Part shown: piece after piece, positions 53,385-64,000 of the stretch | How the letters are laid out: each line of letters begins with the position of its first letter | Numbering within the stretch: position 1 is the stretch's first letter | Assembly (NCBI GenBank): GCA_020536535.1 | Contig: JAHLWZ010000004.1 | Location: 1 to 64,000, forward strand | Reading direction: 5' to 3' | Source: Pelomyxa schiedti | Lineage: Eukaryota > Evosea > Pelobiontida > Pelomyxidae | Length of the DNA stretch: 64,000 nucleotides | The notes under the pieces: model-generated | Told to the model about the DNA's origin: nothing | The model's database searches: none | Seen by the model: only the letters and a program-made list of their open reading frames with translations | Program-made: the position numbers and the translations under genes

Positions 53385-54752
53385 TCAATCTGCATAGTCT
53401 CTTGCTGTGTGTTTGGTCTTGTGAGTGCTTTGCTTGCTGTGTGCAGGGTGGCTGGACTTGTAGTGACAATGTGGAGTAGAATGAGAATGGCGAGTTTCAA
53501 GATGAGAATGATGAGTATGATGGTGGTGGATGTGGGAGTAATGCCTTTTGGCAGTGTGCCGGGCTTTGTGCTTGTGGTGATGATTTCCTGTTGGGCTGGG
53601 GCTGGTATGGAGGGTGGATGCTGTGGCACTGTCTGTGACCACTGTATGCAAAATCTCACTCCAATGCTCAAATATAAGCAAGTGCCCTTCAGCAGGGGAC
53701 AAGTGCGGAATGCAGTTGGGAATGTTTTTAATCAGTAAATTTAGCATTCCTCTCCCACATCCTGTGTCCTGGAGGCCATGCCACACGTGAATAGGTGCAT
53801 CACACAATATTTTGGTAAGTTGAAAGCCCCAGTCTCGTGTAATTACAGAGTATTCATGGTGAGGAGATTCCCCTACCTGCTAATTAAACCGGGTACGCGT
53901 GACTGCTTATACCTTTCCAATATTCTCACGAGCACAGTTAAGAAAAATTTCAACAGTCTCAGGGTGACTATTGATGTAGGTTGAATCTCCAGGGCACTGT
54001 GAGAATTCCTTTTTCATTGCCCCTCGTTGCGGACCAAAAGAACGCGTCATACCTGCTCCACATTGCAGTGCAGCCCAAAGCATAGGGTAGCAATGTGAGG
54101 CAATGAAATACGAAAATTTGTTCTCTAAAGTCATTCCTTTCAAAAGCGTTAGACTTCATTGCACATGGATATAGCTAATACCTTCATAGATATTGTCTCC
54201 TTCAGGAGGAGAAAGTGAACTGATAATGTGGACACTGTTCAACCGGTGAGGAATCTGGATGGTAATGAAATTACTCTTTTTTTAAATTGATTCAAGAACC
54301 TTATATGCACATGCAACAGCGAAAGGACCACCAGCAGAATAACCAGCAACAGAAAATTTTTGAATCCCAAGTTGATCTGCAACTTCTTCAACGTCACTGG
54401 GCCAATCTAGCAGACTTCTCGGTGCATACGTTGACAAACCAAATCCTGGTCTGCAAAGATTTGTAAAAATTCACAGCAAGGGCACCACACTTCACCACAC
54501 CTGTCCAGTACATAAATTCTACCAATTTCAAGGAACCTCGCCTCTACGTCCATCGTGTTAACAACGGAGAAAAGTGGTCACAACTTGGGAAAAACCAGTA
54601 GGAGGCAAGAACAGCCTGTTCCCTGGTATGCCAGGGAATAAAAAGAGCACAAAACTGTGAGGCCCATGGGATCTACCGTGAAGACTGTACCCAATGTCAC
54701 GCCCATCCCCCAGTTTAATCACACAATTTCTCTCCGTTTTGGTGGCAGACAT
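53385..54752 (-). CDS. Alpha/beta hydrolase with histidine-rich tail
   Basis: Multi-exon. The fold is visible: KLGDGRDIGYSLHGRSHGP, LFLFPGIPGNRLFLPP (oxyanion-hole region), FLEIGRIYVLDRPGFGLSTY, the nucleophile elbow KFSVAGYSAGGPFAVACAYK (GxSxG), and late strands with APIHVWHGLQDTGC (acid region) and PNCIPHLSPAEGHLLIFEHW (catalytic His in EGH). This is the epoxide hydrolase/lipase-like superfamily; the substrate is not predictable. After the catalytic domain comes a ~70-residue extension rich in His, Thr, Ser and Lys (NHHHKHKARHTAKRHYSHIH, HHHTHHSHLETRHSHSTPHC), which relatives lack. Confidence 0.78.
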
Positions 54753-54830
54753 TGCCGCTCCTCTCGTTCACACCAAGAATTCCTCGGTTGTGTTCCCGGA
54801 AGTCATCAAAACACCAAAACCGCGACGATA

Positions 54831-55801
54831 ATGAAAGGTGCCGATCTGTTGTCGGCTGCACAGCAACAACAGCAACCTCTCTTTCGGCGTGACGTCACCC
54901 CGACCTCGCGCAATGCAACTGTCGCTCCCCCGCCTCACCGGAACGTCGCCACGACCACTCCGGCCGACTTCGCCGCGCCGCCTTTGCCCAAGCGGCAGCG
55001 GGGCGTCACGCTCCCCGTGACGGGCATGCCCCCCGCGCGTCGCTTCGACCCCGTCGAGGAGGTCCACGTGCCCGTCGCCGCCTGCGAGCTCCACTCTCTG
55101 CCTTGCTTCACGTCGCCAAGCTCTCGCCCCTACACTTGCACTTCTGCCGTCACCACAGCGAATTCGAATGCAACTGCAAATCACTCGAATGCAACTGCGT
55201 CCACGTATTGCTCTGCGCCGGGGGGCGTTGGTCTTGTTTCCATAAACGGGGGGGATGCCATGGATTTGATGGGTCACGCGGTTCCGATGGTGTCAATCAC
55301 TGGGATTGTGGTCTCGTGCTCGTCGTCTTGCTATGAGACAAAATTCACGTTCATGGGTACACACTCCCAACAACAACTTTTCACGTAACGCGCTCGCTAC
55401 ATGACACTGGCACTTTGGGGAAGTTTTGCCAATTTCCCTCGCTCATGTTGAATGTGATGAAAAGTTGATGATGGGACTGGGATTGTTGAGTGCAACCTGT
55501 GGCTGAAAAACATGCTGACACCCTTGAAGGACCAGGCAACAAGTTTGCTGTCTCGTGGTCTCCTAGTAACGGTTTTGGTATTAATTAATATTTCCCACAT
55601 GCTGTTGACCTTGACCTTTTCCTAGGGTAAAATTCGAATCTTCCGTGGGGTGAGACAGCTAACTGTTACACACTTCCGTATTATTACCATTTCTTGTTAA
55701 CTACTGAAGCTAACTTCTCCTCAGAAGTGGAAACTGATCCAAATAGCGAGACGTTTTACTGGGTGCAAATGATACAGAAAAGAAAGTCAATGAACTTATA
55801 G
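54831..55801 (+). CDS. Unrecognised Ser/Thr/Ala-rich protein, multi-exon model uncertain
   Basis: The first frame (54831 to the stop at 55388) encodes a Gln run, an Ala/Pro/Thr-rich region (PPLPKRQRGVTLPVTGMPPA) and Ser/Thr/Asn-rich sequence. Further downstream are exon-like pieces in good phase: LEGPGNKFAVSWSPSNGKIR then IFRG (splice at about 55572-55625), and a terminal piece EVETDPNSETFYWVQMIQKR ending at 55801. These have WD40-strand character. Whether they join the first frame is not certain. No family name is assigned. Confidence 0.4.
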
Positions 55802-55883
55802 GCTACCATCTGACACCACAATTCCCCATAATGCTGAATGCCAGCAAATTTTGGAACTGATAACCAATCGTGAATCTTCTTCG

Positions 55884-55962
55884 AAACGAGGCCCTGGCTC
55901 GTTTTTAACTTGTGTCGAAGCCCGAGTTCGCCACAAGTTCCAAACGAGCCAGGGCCTCGTTT
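55884..55962. repeat. Near-perfect inverted repeat (hairpin)
   Basis: A 21-nt arm, 55884-55904, is the exact reverse complement of 55942-55962 (each is AAACGAG...CTCGTTT or its mirror around GGCCCTGG/CCAGGGCC). Inside, AACTTGTG (55907-55914) pairs with CACAAGTT (55932-55939), leaving two mismatched positions and a 17-nt loop that can itself pair CGAA with TTCG. It lies between two genes, 82 bp after one stop and 90 bp before the next start. Confidence 0.9.
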
Positions 55963-56051
55963 TTGTTGTTCTGGGAAACAAATCGTAAGTTTTTTTTTTT
56001 TTAAAAGTTTGGTGCCGATGCAGACCCACAAAAAACGAGCGGACCCATCCC

Positions 56052-57765
56052 ATGATGATGGCGTACGAGTCTCCGTCCACATGGCATCAGACCTCGAGCG
56101 AACGAAACAACGATGTCGAAGCAAAGTTCTTTGATTGCGGCGAGAGGGGATCTCCGTCGTCGGAGCGACTCTCCGAGGTGCCGGCGTCGCATCCCCGCAA
56201 CTGCATTTCATTTGGCGCATCTTTGTTTGTGAGGAAAATCACTTGGGGTTCCTCGTTCCTTTGTGGACTTTTCAATCGCAAATACCATCAGCAGTCACGC
56301 GACCGAGGACTAGAGCAGAGCCAACGGCGACCCATAATCGGGGCTACGGGAACCCTGCACGGCTGGTGCTGGTGCTGGTTGCTTCTTAGAATTTGCCTTA
56401 TATTCCTGGGAATTGCAGTTGCTTTCAGTGTGCCTTTTGTTGCGTCACAAGTGAGAATGTACCAGCGCCGGTGTGCATGTTCCAGGATTAGTGATAGTCA
56501 AAATACAGCTAGGACTACTATTGGAGTTGGAAGTGATAACCTTGCTAAGGAGGAAGTTATGTGTGGGTACCCGGAATTTTTGGAGCTGGGTGGAAGCTTG
56601 CTTGTTTTGGCTGGGATGTGCGCAGTGAGGGCGGTGTTCTCTGTATTGCTCAGGCCATTTGCTCAGTTGCACTTGCTATGTGTATGTGCTTTTTATGTGG
56701 TTACCCAGTCTGATAAGGGTGGATTCCCACCGCTAAAAAGACCCCCGAGGATAAGGAACTCCACGTGGAACGATTTTGTACCATTGCATTCAAGTTTGTT
56801 TACTTCTTGTGTGTGGCACCCACTGGCTGGTTGCTGTTCCATGAACAACCGTGGTTTCCTTCTTCCATGGGAGGACCGCACAAGGAAACTGAAGGCAATG
56901 AATTGGCATCACTGTTGTGGGAGAAATGGCCTTGCATTCCGTTCACTATGCATTCAACAATAAGAGCGTACTACGTTGTGCAGCTGTCTTATCATTTGCA
57001 TTCTTGTGTGCAACACATTCTCAGACAGCACAAGGCCCACTGTGCGCAAATGAATGGCGGTGCGGAACGAATTGATACTTGGATAAAATCTCTACTGAGG
57101 AACTTATTCAAATCCGCTGTGAGTGGGCAGTTTGATGAGATGCTGCTCCACCACACAGTTGCTCTGCTTCTCATTGTGTTCTCTTATGTGCAAAACATGC
57201 TGAGAATCGGTGTCCTAGTGTTTATCCTCCACGATACATGTGATGTACTTATCTACGGTACTTATCCTCTCTCCACAGCCCCAACCAACAATCCAATCCC
57301 AAACCAACACCCAACCAAACCCAATACTGACAGCAAAAACCTGCAGCCGAGAAGCTCGCAGTGGACTTGACCCGGCGCAAAGCCGTGATCGTGGGTGTGT
57401 ATCTGACACTGATCGGCACATGGACATGGACCCGGCTGTACCTGTTCCCGTTTGTGATCCTGCACGCGTCGCTGGCCTCGGCACCGCGAGTGGTTCCCTT
57501 GGCCGCGGACCGCGGGGCGCGGCTGGCCTACGCCACTTTCAACGGGCTGCTCGTCATGCTCATGTGCGTGCACGTCTATTGGACTGTTCTGCTCGTGAGG
57601 CTGGCGTGGAACTTTGTCATTCGCGGAAGGCTGCGTGACCCGCACTGCAGTTGCAACAGCGTCAGCGGAAACGAAAACAGCAAGTGTGGCGGTGAGTCTG
57701 ATGGACCCTGCTGCAGGGGCACTCCTGTCCAAGGTGGTTTGTCTGTGTCTGTGGTCAATAATTGA
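56052..57765 (+). CDS. Ceramide synthase (LAG1/TLC domain)
   Basis: Multi-exon membrane protein. An N-terminal soluble region is followed by TM1 (ICLIFLGIAVAFSVPFVASQ) and another helix (GGSLLVLAGMCAVRAVFSVL). An intron at about 56696-56738 restores TPEDKELHVERFCTIAFKFV, the start of the TLC domain. Signatures: YFLCVAPTGWLLFHEQPWFP, RAYYVVQLSYHLHSCVQHIL and the Lag1 motif region DEMLLHHTVALLLIVFSYVQ, NMLRIGVLVFILHDTCDVLI with the catalytic double histidine. The last exon carries two more TM helices and a Cys-rich end (CSCNSVSGNENSKCGG). It N-acylates sphingoid bases in the ER. The initiator ATG is a choice among three tandem ATG codons; the upstream frame is not conserved. Confidence 0.85.
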
Positions 57766-57865
57766 AAATGTACCCTTAGGGTTTTGTAAAAAAAAAAACT
57801 GTTGTTATTTTTTTACTGCTTCTTTTTTTGTGGAAGAGTGCCAAAGTGGTACAGTGCACAGGATC

Positions 57866-60458
57866 TTAAATCAATCTCACGCCGTAGAGACCAAGATAGG
57901 ACTCAACTTGGGTGGGGATTTCAGCCAGAAGCTCCGCACGAAGGCGCTTCTTTTTGAGTTTGCCCCCAATCACACACTCGTTGAACTTGACGAACTAATT
58001 GTGCAGGTTAGTTAGGCCACGTAAACTAACAACTCACGGGATTGTGTTTTTTTTTGTTGGGGAATTGGAATTACCTGAACAACATCGCGGGCTGCCTTTA
58101 CTGTTTTGCCATCTGTTTTGATTACTGGGGAGGAGGCATCTGCATCAAACTTGGAAAGGTTGTCGAAACGGGAGTTCCCAACACCAACAAGAACAATTGA
58201 TATCGGGAGTGCACTTGCGCGTATAATTGCTCTGTTTGTGGCTGTTGGATATAGAATACTTTGTAAGTATGGACTTGAAGAACACCATACACATACCGGG
58301 AATGCGGAAGCCATCACCATCAATGAAGAAGCACAGTATCATGTACTCTGGTGGCATCTGGTTGATGGGTATATTTTGGATCTTCGCTTCCATAACATCA
58401 CATGCGTGGTTGATGACCTTGAAGCCATGAGCAAGCTCAGTTTGTGGGAGGAAAGGAAAGAAACTTGATAGAAATCGTCACAGAAGTAGCGGTGATCCTG
58501 TGCTCTCCAGGCCATATCACCACCATTAGCGGAGCCCATATCACCAAGCCTGATACGGGGACGAACCTTGTGGTACGCCTTCAAAACACCCTTAACACCT
58601 TTTTTGCATGCACCATCGGATTTGCCCATCTCAAAGAAGGGGGGGAAGTTGGTGTCAATGGCACCGCCGTATCCATACCTACAGGATGCTCAGTAGAGAA
58701 GATGAAAGAAGGGTGGTACAAGTTGAAAATGTTATCTGATGTGTAGGACTTCAACACTTTTCCAACAGCAGTTATGCAGGTCTCATACTGTCACACAAAA
58801 AGGAAAAACAGGGGAATAGTTTGAGTTGAAGTCAAAGGAAGGAACTGAAATATGTACAGGATTTGGGTGCTCCCCGATGTCATGCATAGACCCATTTGAT
58901 CCTGTCATATCCAAGACCATCCAGGGGATCATTTTCATGCCACATCCAAGAGCTTGCAAAAACGTGGAAGTTGGCAGTATCTTGAGGTAGCTTGTATCGC
59001 TGTTTGTCACTAGTGGATGAGAAAGCATAGGTTCAACATGTGATGCCATAAGACGTCGACTCAATATATGCTTGGTAGCAGAAACTGTTACCTAGGGATT
59101 TTTATTTCTAGAATTTCAACGTGATGGGGAAGGCACATTTCCAGCTGCGGATGATGAGCCTCGCTTAGGGTGCTGCACTGGGTGGCATCTTTCCATACGA
59201 CCTCCTGGTGCAAGATTTTGGAAGTCTGAAGCAGTGAAAGGGAAGTGAGAAATTCCAAGAGGATCATCCTTGAGAGTATCATGATCAAAAAGATGAAGCA
59301 TGCCACCATCAACTGTTTTAGGTTCGTCATCTTATAAAAAGGAAAAGCTGCTCACCTCCACTCGTATTCTGCACCTCGAAAGGCTTCCACACGGGATTCA
59401 GAGTCTTTTTGATATACTTGCTTTTCATCACCACAGCACCACTTGGAGTTTTCCATACTGGAAAGCGTTACAAAAAGTTTGGAAGCACATACTTACCGAA
59501 GTAAGGGTCGGATGTCCCTCCAGAGTCTGCTGCAATCAGATCTTTGGAAAGGTTATCAAAGCCATTTTATAAACTCCCCTACCTTGAGCCTTTACTTGAA
59601 CGATGGTGGAGCAGTCGACTTGCCTTAGTATTGTTAAGCTTTATACAACTAAAAGACGAAGGTACCAGTGGGGGTTCTGATATACATCCTTAATGGCTAA
59701 AACGTCCATAGGAGGAATAAAAGTGATACCAGGTGGTGGAATGCGCTTTGTTAGATCCAAGGCACTTACTAGAAGTTGTCCTGGAGCCACTGCTGGGTAC
59801 TGCTTTACCATGATGACTTTCCCTGAAGGTTTTGTGAACTGCACCATTGGAAGGGGCCCATCCACATGCTAAGAAGCTTGTGAGGATACTGCTAAGGGGG
59901 AAAAAAGGAATACAATAAAAAAAAGGGAGAGAAATCATTCGTTGACACCGATCACTTGTTTTGTTTTTGGGAAAAAAAGATAGAAAGAAAATAAAACCTG
60001 ATATAGCTTCAAAAACTGAGGAGGAACACCAGGGCGGCTCTGAATAGATGCCAACTTGACCAGCTTTCCCAGCTTTATCTTCGTTTCCCAGAAAGGTTGG
60101 CACGAAGGTGGCGGCTGCTCAAACACCACGCACAGGATCAACTTCTGTGCAGTCTCAAACATGTACTGCGCTGGCACCGGCACAGTGAACTTCACGAACT
60201 TGGCGGAATCAGGTGCCGAGGGTGGGAGTGGCTCCATGAGTCCGTTCCACTCAGTCTCCCCGAGTTTCACAGGTGGCCCAGGGGGATTCTTCTTGCCCGC
60301 GGCATAGACGACTATCTATGTAAGTGTAAAAGGGGAGGGGGGAAAAAAGTTAGTTTCAGCACTTTATGTTGGGTTTTTTTGTTTTGTGTTTGGTGTACCT
60401 GACATCGCTGGAATATATCGTACGTGCAAAAGAAAAGCTGTAACGACACTGCCGGCAT
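57866..60458 (-). CDS. Copine (C2A-C2B-vWA)
   Basis: Multi-exon gene read from the ATG at 60458 (MPAVSLQLFFCTYDIFQRCQ). C2A segment: GETEWNGLMEPLPP and YMFETAQKLILCVVF. C2B: KTPSGAVVMKSKYIKKTLNP then VWKPFEV, with LHLFDHDTLKDDPLGISHFP. Copine/vWA domain: FLQALGCGMKMIPWMVLDMT, GSNGSMHDIGEHPNPVHI, YETCITAVGKVLKSY, KKGVKGVLKAYHKVRPRI, then IRASALPISIVLVGVGNSRF, DNLSKFDADASS and the C-terminal RAELLAEIPTQVESYL. Copines are calcium-dependent phospholipid-binding proteins that move to membranes on calcium signals. The MIDAS core reads DMTGSNGS versus the usual DFTxSNGD, which is acceptable. The C2A front part is short of acidic calcium ligands, so C2A may be calcium-independent. Confidence 0.9.
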
Positions 60459-60707
60459 AGTGTGACAGTTGCTCCTTCGGTTTGTTGGTTTTTCGCTGCT
60501 AAAAAGTCACAGAACTTTTTCGTCTCATTGAACCGTTCATTCTGAGGCTTTCCTCAGAACGAGTCAACGGGGTGCCGTACAGGCTCCCCTCCCCAATGTG
60601 CTGTAACCACAGCTTCGTCATTGTTCTGCCAGAATTAGGCACTGAAAGCCAGTTCCGGAACCACAGGATCTTCTACTACCGCGAATTCGAATCAGTTGTT
60701 GGTGGTG
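60459..60707. promoter_or_regulatory. Divergent promoter between copine and NAPE-PLD-like genes
   Basis: 249 bp between opposite start codons; no specific motif recognised. Confidence 0.4.
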
Positions 60708-62528
60708 ATGTCGGCGACGCCTACGGCTGGTTCGGCAGGCGATGTTGGCGACCAACCAACGGCTTCGTCCACGTCGTCGGGACCGGCGGCGTACCGAGGC
60801 GTCGCCCCCTTCGTAATTAGAAGGTACGGCTTTTTTTTTTTTTTTCTTTCCCCTTGGAACAATTCATACTCATATTGTGTGCAAACTACAGTAAACTTAC
60901 TGGTTCTGTGAGTTACGGTGTGCCTGGCAGTTATTTTTTTTTCCCCCTTTCTCGAAGTGTTATTGTGACATGAGGCTTGTTCAAGGTAACCCGTGGCCAA
61001 CTTGGACTGGAATATGGACTATGGAGAAGGTTACAGTGCACTCATCACTACTACATTAATAAGGAACAGAGGATAAACCTATAGAACTGTGTGTGTCCAC
61101 ATTTCTGAACACGCTCTCTTCTTTTTAGATGTTCAACTTTTTCACTCGCAAGTGCCCACCTCCACCTACTCTCGAGCAGCTCAACGCTTCAATACCTGTT
61201 TGTGCTGTGACTGAATCTCAGCTGGCCTCATCACAAAATCTTGTATTGTCCTGAACCTCTGCCATGTGTCTTAACACTACAAGTGCTGCTGGATGGGGCA
61301 CTCAACAGAATTTCTTCGACTAAACGGAGTCAACATCCTCACTGACCCAAGTACGTTCCATCTGACCTTTTTGTGGTAATAATTTTTTCGGCAGTATGGG
61401 GCCCAATAATTGGCCTTGACCTTGGTTTTACATATATCGGTAGAGAGAGATTGAGACCGCCACCAATTGATTTGGCACACTTACCCTCAATAGACTTTGT
61501 CATTGTAAGATTATTTTCCATCAAAGAAAACATACACTGTCCTCCCATTAGATATCCCATAATCACGTAGACCATCTGGATTTCACCACAATTTGTGCTC
61601 TGAAGAACTTGTTTGATCCAATGTTTCTTGTCCCTATTGTATCTCTCTAATTGTTGTAGTTATAAATAAACTACCCCAGGGAGCGAAATCTTGGTTCCTG
61701 CAGTGTGGCTTCACCAGGGTAATGTGTCTTTATTTTTATGCTGCAATAAATAACATAGGTTGAAGAATTGACCTGGTGGGATTCTTATACTTCTCCAGCA
61801 CACTCCAACGTTACCTTCACCTTTGTGCCTGCACAGCATTGGTCTGGAAGGAGCACTGTTCTTGACGCCAATGCTTCTCTATGGGGTGGATGGGTTTTTA
61901 CCAACTTTAGAAACGACCTTCATAATATTTATATAGGTGTTGACAACCAACGAAAATTTTAAAGTTTACTTTGCAGGAGATACTGGGTACTGTAGGTAAT
62001 CTGTCCTCAGTTCAGCTTGCATCCCCTCATTAATGAGTGTAGTGTTTTTCCACAAATTGCCAACCTGGGACCCTTTGATCTTTCTTTTATCCCAATTGCT
62101 CCTGAAAACCCCAGACAGTTTGTATTTCCTTGGATGCCAGTTCCCTCAGGTAAAAATACACAGTGTGATGAAGGCACAGCACGTTGGATTTGAAGAAGCA
62201 GTGAAGATTCACCAAGAAGTAAATTCGAAGTGTTCATATGCCATTCACTGGGGTGTGCCTGCCTTTCCATACCCAAAGTTAGTTTTCCTTATTCATAACA
62301 GGCACGTTCCCCATGGGAGCAGACGAACCCACAAGTGCCCCTTCACAATTGCAACAGGTGTGTCATGACCATGGTGTCACATCACCCTTCACTACACCAT
62401 CGATAGGCCAAGTCATTAACCTCACTCCCGTAATCCCCTCACCAGTCCTCTCTACCCCAACCGCAACCACCACAACAACTTCTACAACTACTACAACCAC
62501 AAACCCAGCCATTACTGAGAACACATAA
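60708..62528 (+). CDS. NAPE-PLD-like metallo-beta-lactamase phospholipase D
   Basis: Multi-exon gene. Leader MSATPTAGSAGDVGD is followed after an intron by RRLVQGNPWPTWTGIW and NFFTRKCPPPPTLEQLNASI. The metallo-beta-lactamase core has WMGHSTEFLRLNGVNILTDP, RLRPPPIDLAHLPSIDFVIS, the metal motif SHNHVDHLD (HxHxDH), ELTWWDSYTSPAHSNVTFTF, AQHWSGRS, then GDTGYC, ANLGPFDLSFIPIAPENPRQ, HVGFEEAVKIHQEV and YAIHWGVPAF. All landmarks of N-acylphosphatidylethanolamine-hydrolysing phospholipase D are present. It releases N-acylethanolamines from membranes. A Thr/Pro-rich tail (TPTATTTTTSTTTTTTNP) is an addition typical for this genome. Confidence 0.9.
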
Positions 62529-62602
62529 AAAAAAGTTTTGGGAATAAAAATGATGAAAGCAAGTTCTTTCATTCCACATGTAAGCATGTGTTTATCCTGA
62601 TC

Positions 62603-63937
62603 TTACTCCTTTGGTTTGGGAACTGTGGTGGTGTTAAATAGGGAAGCATTCTTGTGGGAAAAAAAATACCCCAGCACATTGAACAGAGGTCAGTGGTATT
62701 AACTGTGGTGCAGCAAGCACAAGTCCATGAATTCTGTGATTTGATTAGGTTTGGCACTAGGAGGGAAGGGAGTAGTACAGCTGCTGGGGCTGTGGTGGTG
62801 GGTGCAGAAGCTGTGGTGGCACCAAATATGAATCCTGTGGCGGGAGCGGCTGATGAAGGGGCCACAAACCCGGTGGTAGTGGTGCTTGGTGGCATTACAA
62901 AACCTGTTGCCGAACTGGTGCCTGTGCTTGATGGAACCACAAACCCGGTTGTTGTCCCTGTGCCTGATGGCACTACAAAGCCGGTTGTTGTGCTTGGTGA
63001 TGCGGTTGGGAAGGTAAAGCCTGGTGGGGGTGTTGTGTTGCCCGTCGCAGCTACGAAATTGAAACCTGGGACAGGTGTGAACCCAGTTGTACTTGTAGCG
63101 GCGGAGTCAACTTTTACTTTTTTCCCGGCAGAGGTGGGAGTGGGTTGTTGGGAGGTTTCTTTTGTGGAGGAAGGTGTGGATGGAGTCTGCTTTTCTTCTG
63201 TTTTTTTTGGTGTTGCCTCTTCAGGTTTCTTGGGTGTGCCTGCAGGCTTGGGTGCATCTTCAACTTTCTTGGGTGATTTTACTTCCTCTTTGTTTGGTGC
63301 TGCCTCTTCAGTTTTCTTTGGGGTTTCAGTGGGTTTCTTTGGTGTCTCCACATGGGTTTTAGTCTCTTCGCTCTTTTCTGGTGAGGGCAGAACTTTCTTT
63401 GGGGTAACCTCAGCTGTTGCACTATCAACCTTTTTGACTCCTCCATCTTTTGGAGCGTCTGTAGCCTTGGTGGGTTCTGAAGACTGTGTCGACTCTTTTG
63501 TAGGTGTATGAGGTACCTCTGGAGTGCTTAGAGGTGCGGCTGTGTCAGTTGTCTGCTAATATGTTAGGAGTTGCTTTTATTACTGTTGTTTATATGGGAT
63601 GGAGACATTACAGTTGTTGCCTTCAACTCCAGTGAGGCAAATGGGTTGGCCTAGTTTGGTAAAAATGTCAGTAATCGTTCTTCAACCAGGAAAGGGGTTA
63701 CAGTTGCTGCAGTCGTTTTTGTAGTTTTTGTTGTTGTTTTCTTCTTGCCCTTTACAGCCCCATTCTGTCCCCTCTTTACGTGGATTATCCTAAGGTAATG
63801 GTGTTTTTTTGGTAAAGAAAAATAGAACAATAATAATTAAAAAAAAAAAAATGTATCAGAGAACGAACTTTCTTTTTGCGAGAACATCAGCACCAGCGCG
63901 TTCAAATTTGTCCCCCTGAGCAGTGTTAAAAAAAAAA
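62603..63937 (-). CDS. GF-repeat protein with RanBP2-type zinc finger (nucleoporin-like); 5' end not reached
   Basis: Minus-strand exons run leftward from a putative acceptor at about 63925-63935 (GDKFERAGADVLAKRK, then IIHVKRGQNGAVKGKKKTTT). A long Lys/Pro/Thr/Glu-rich disordered region (TPKKPTETPKKTEEAAPNKE) follows, then GF-type repeats (TTGFVVPSGT, TGFVMPPST, TGFIFGATT). A C-terminal RanBP2 zinc finger, WTCACCTTVNTTDLCSMCW, then splices to VPKPKE. The last intron is about 47 nt; using the nearer acceptor would truncate the finger's exit. The combination resembles Nup153/RanBP2-type nuclear pore proteins, which bind Ran or transport factors. The first exon lies outside or at the right edge. 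Confidence 0.65.
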
Positions 63938-64000
63938 AAGAGAGACAACACAAACACAAACTTTTTGCGTTTTTTCTCGCTGGTTTACGCTGCTAATGAA

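Noticed and set aside
55756-56220. Long minus-strand open frame across the hairpin
   Set aside because: Composition is that of an antisense shadow of the inverted repeat and the ceramide synthase exon; no domain or start context.
1-64000. Transposons, CRISPR arrays, viral gene clusters or a bacterial operon
   Set aside because: No transposase, integrase, terminal repeat pair, spaced direct repeats or ribosome-binding-site gene spacing was seen; the only strong inverted repeat is the isolated 79-bp hairpin.

Overview
The window is nuclear DNA from a unicellular eukaryote with a compact, intron-rich genome. About 36 protein genes fill 64 kb on both strands, with gaps mostly of 50-400 bp. Most genes carry several GT-AG introns of 35-60 nt (extremes 22 and 165 nt), so nearly all long open frames are only single exons. 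Exons were joined by hand, using reading phase and family conservation. No tRNA, rRNA, CRISPR array or recognisable transposon was seen. The gene set (KCTD9, WDR55, APC2, XRCC1, PPP4R2, SMYD, copine, NAPE-PLD, EVH1 and ceramide synthase relatives) combined with ankyrin proteins of the 'VAKWL' type and Thr/Asn/Ser-rich low-complexity proteins suggests an amoebozoan-like protist. That placement is inference.

Layout. 1-12.1 kb: end of an SR-type protein, a KH/SR protein, a KCTD9-like BTB-pentapeptide protein, the ribosome-biogenesis WD protein WDR55, a Sec20-like SNARE, a low-complexity Thr/Gln protein, a histidine phosphatase and a HAD phosphatase. 12.2-24.6 kb: an F-box membrane protein, a large ankyrin protein, a DUF167 protein, a stand-alone biotinyl-domain protein, a SET-MYND methyltransferase, PPP4R2, the APC2 cullin and a ThiF/E1-like enzyme. 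24.8-34 kb: two paralogous type I membrane proteins with PPC-like ectodomains, lying either side of a His-rich protein and a choline-transporter-like protein with a cysteine-packed N-terminus. 34-44.7 kb: an ADP-ribosylglycohydrolase, an ankyrin-metallophosphoesterase fusion, XRCC1, an unrecognised GC-rich membrane protein, a DnaJ apparently without a J domain and a small tail-anchored protein. 44.9-53.2 kb: a four-SH3/RING/TRAF-zinc-finger protein, aspartyl-tRNA synthetase, an EVH1 protein and an unrecognised GC-rich protein. 53.4-64 kb: an alpha/beta hydrolase, a short orphan, a near-perfect inverted repeat, ceramide synthase, copine, NAPE-PLD and a RanBP2-finger GF-repeat protein running off the right edge.

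There is no operon logic. Neighbours are functionally unrelated and many are divergent pairs sharing about 200-400 bp, or convergent pairs separated by a few dozen bp. Weak functional groupings are genome maintenance and protein turnover (XRCC1, APC2, F-box and RING proteins, PPP4R2, SMYD) and lipid or membrane biology (ceramide synthase, NAPE-PLD, copine, choline-transporter-like protein, alpha/beta hydrolase).
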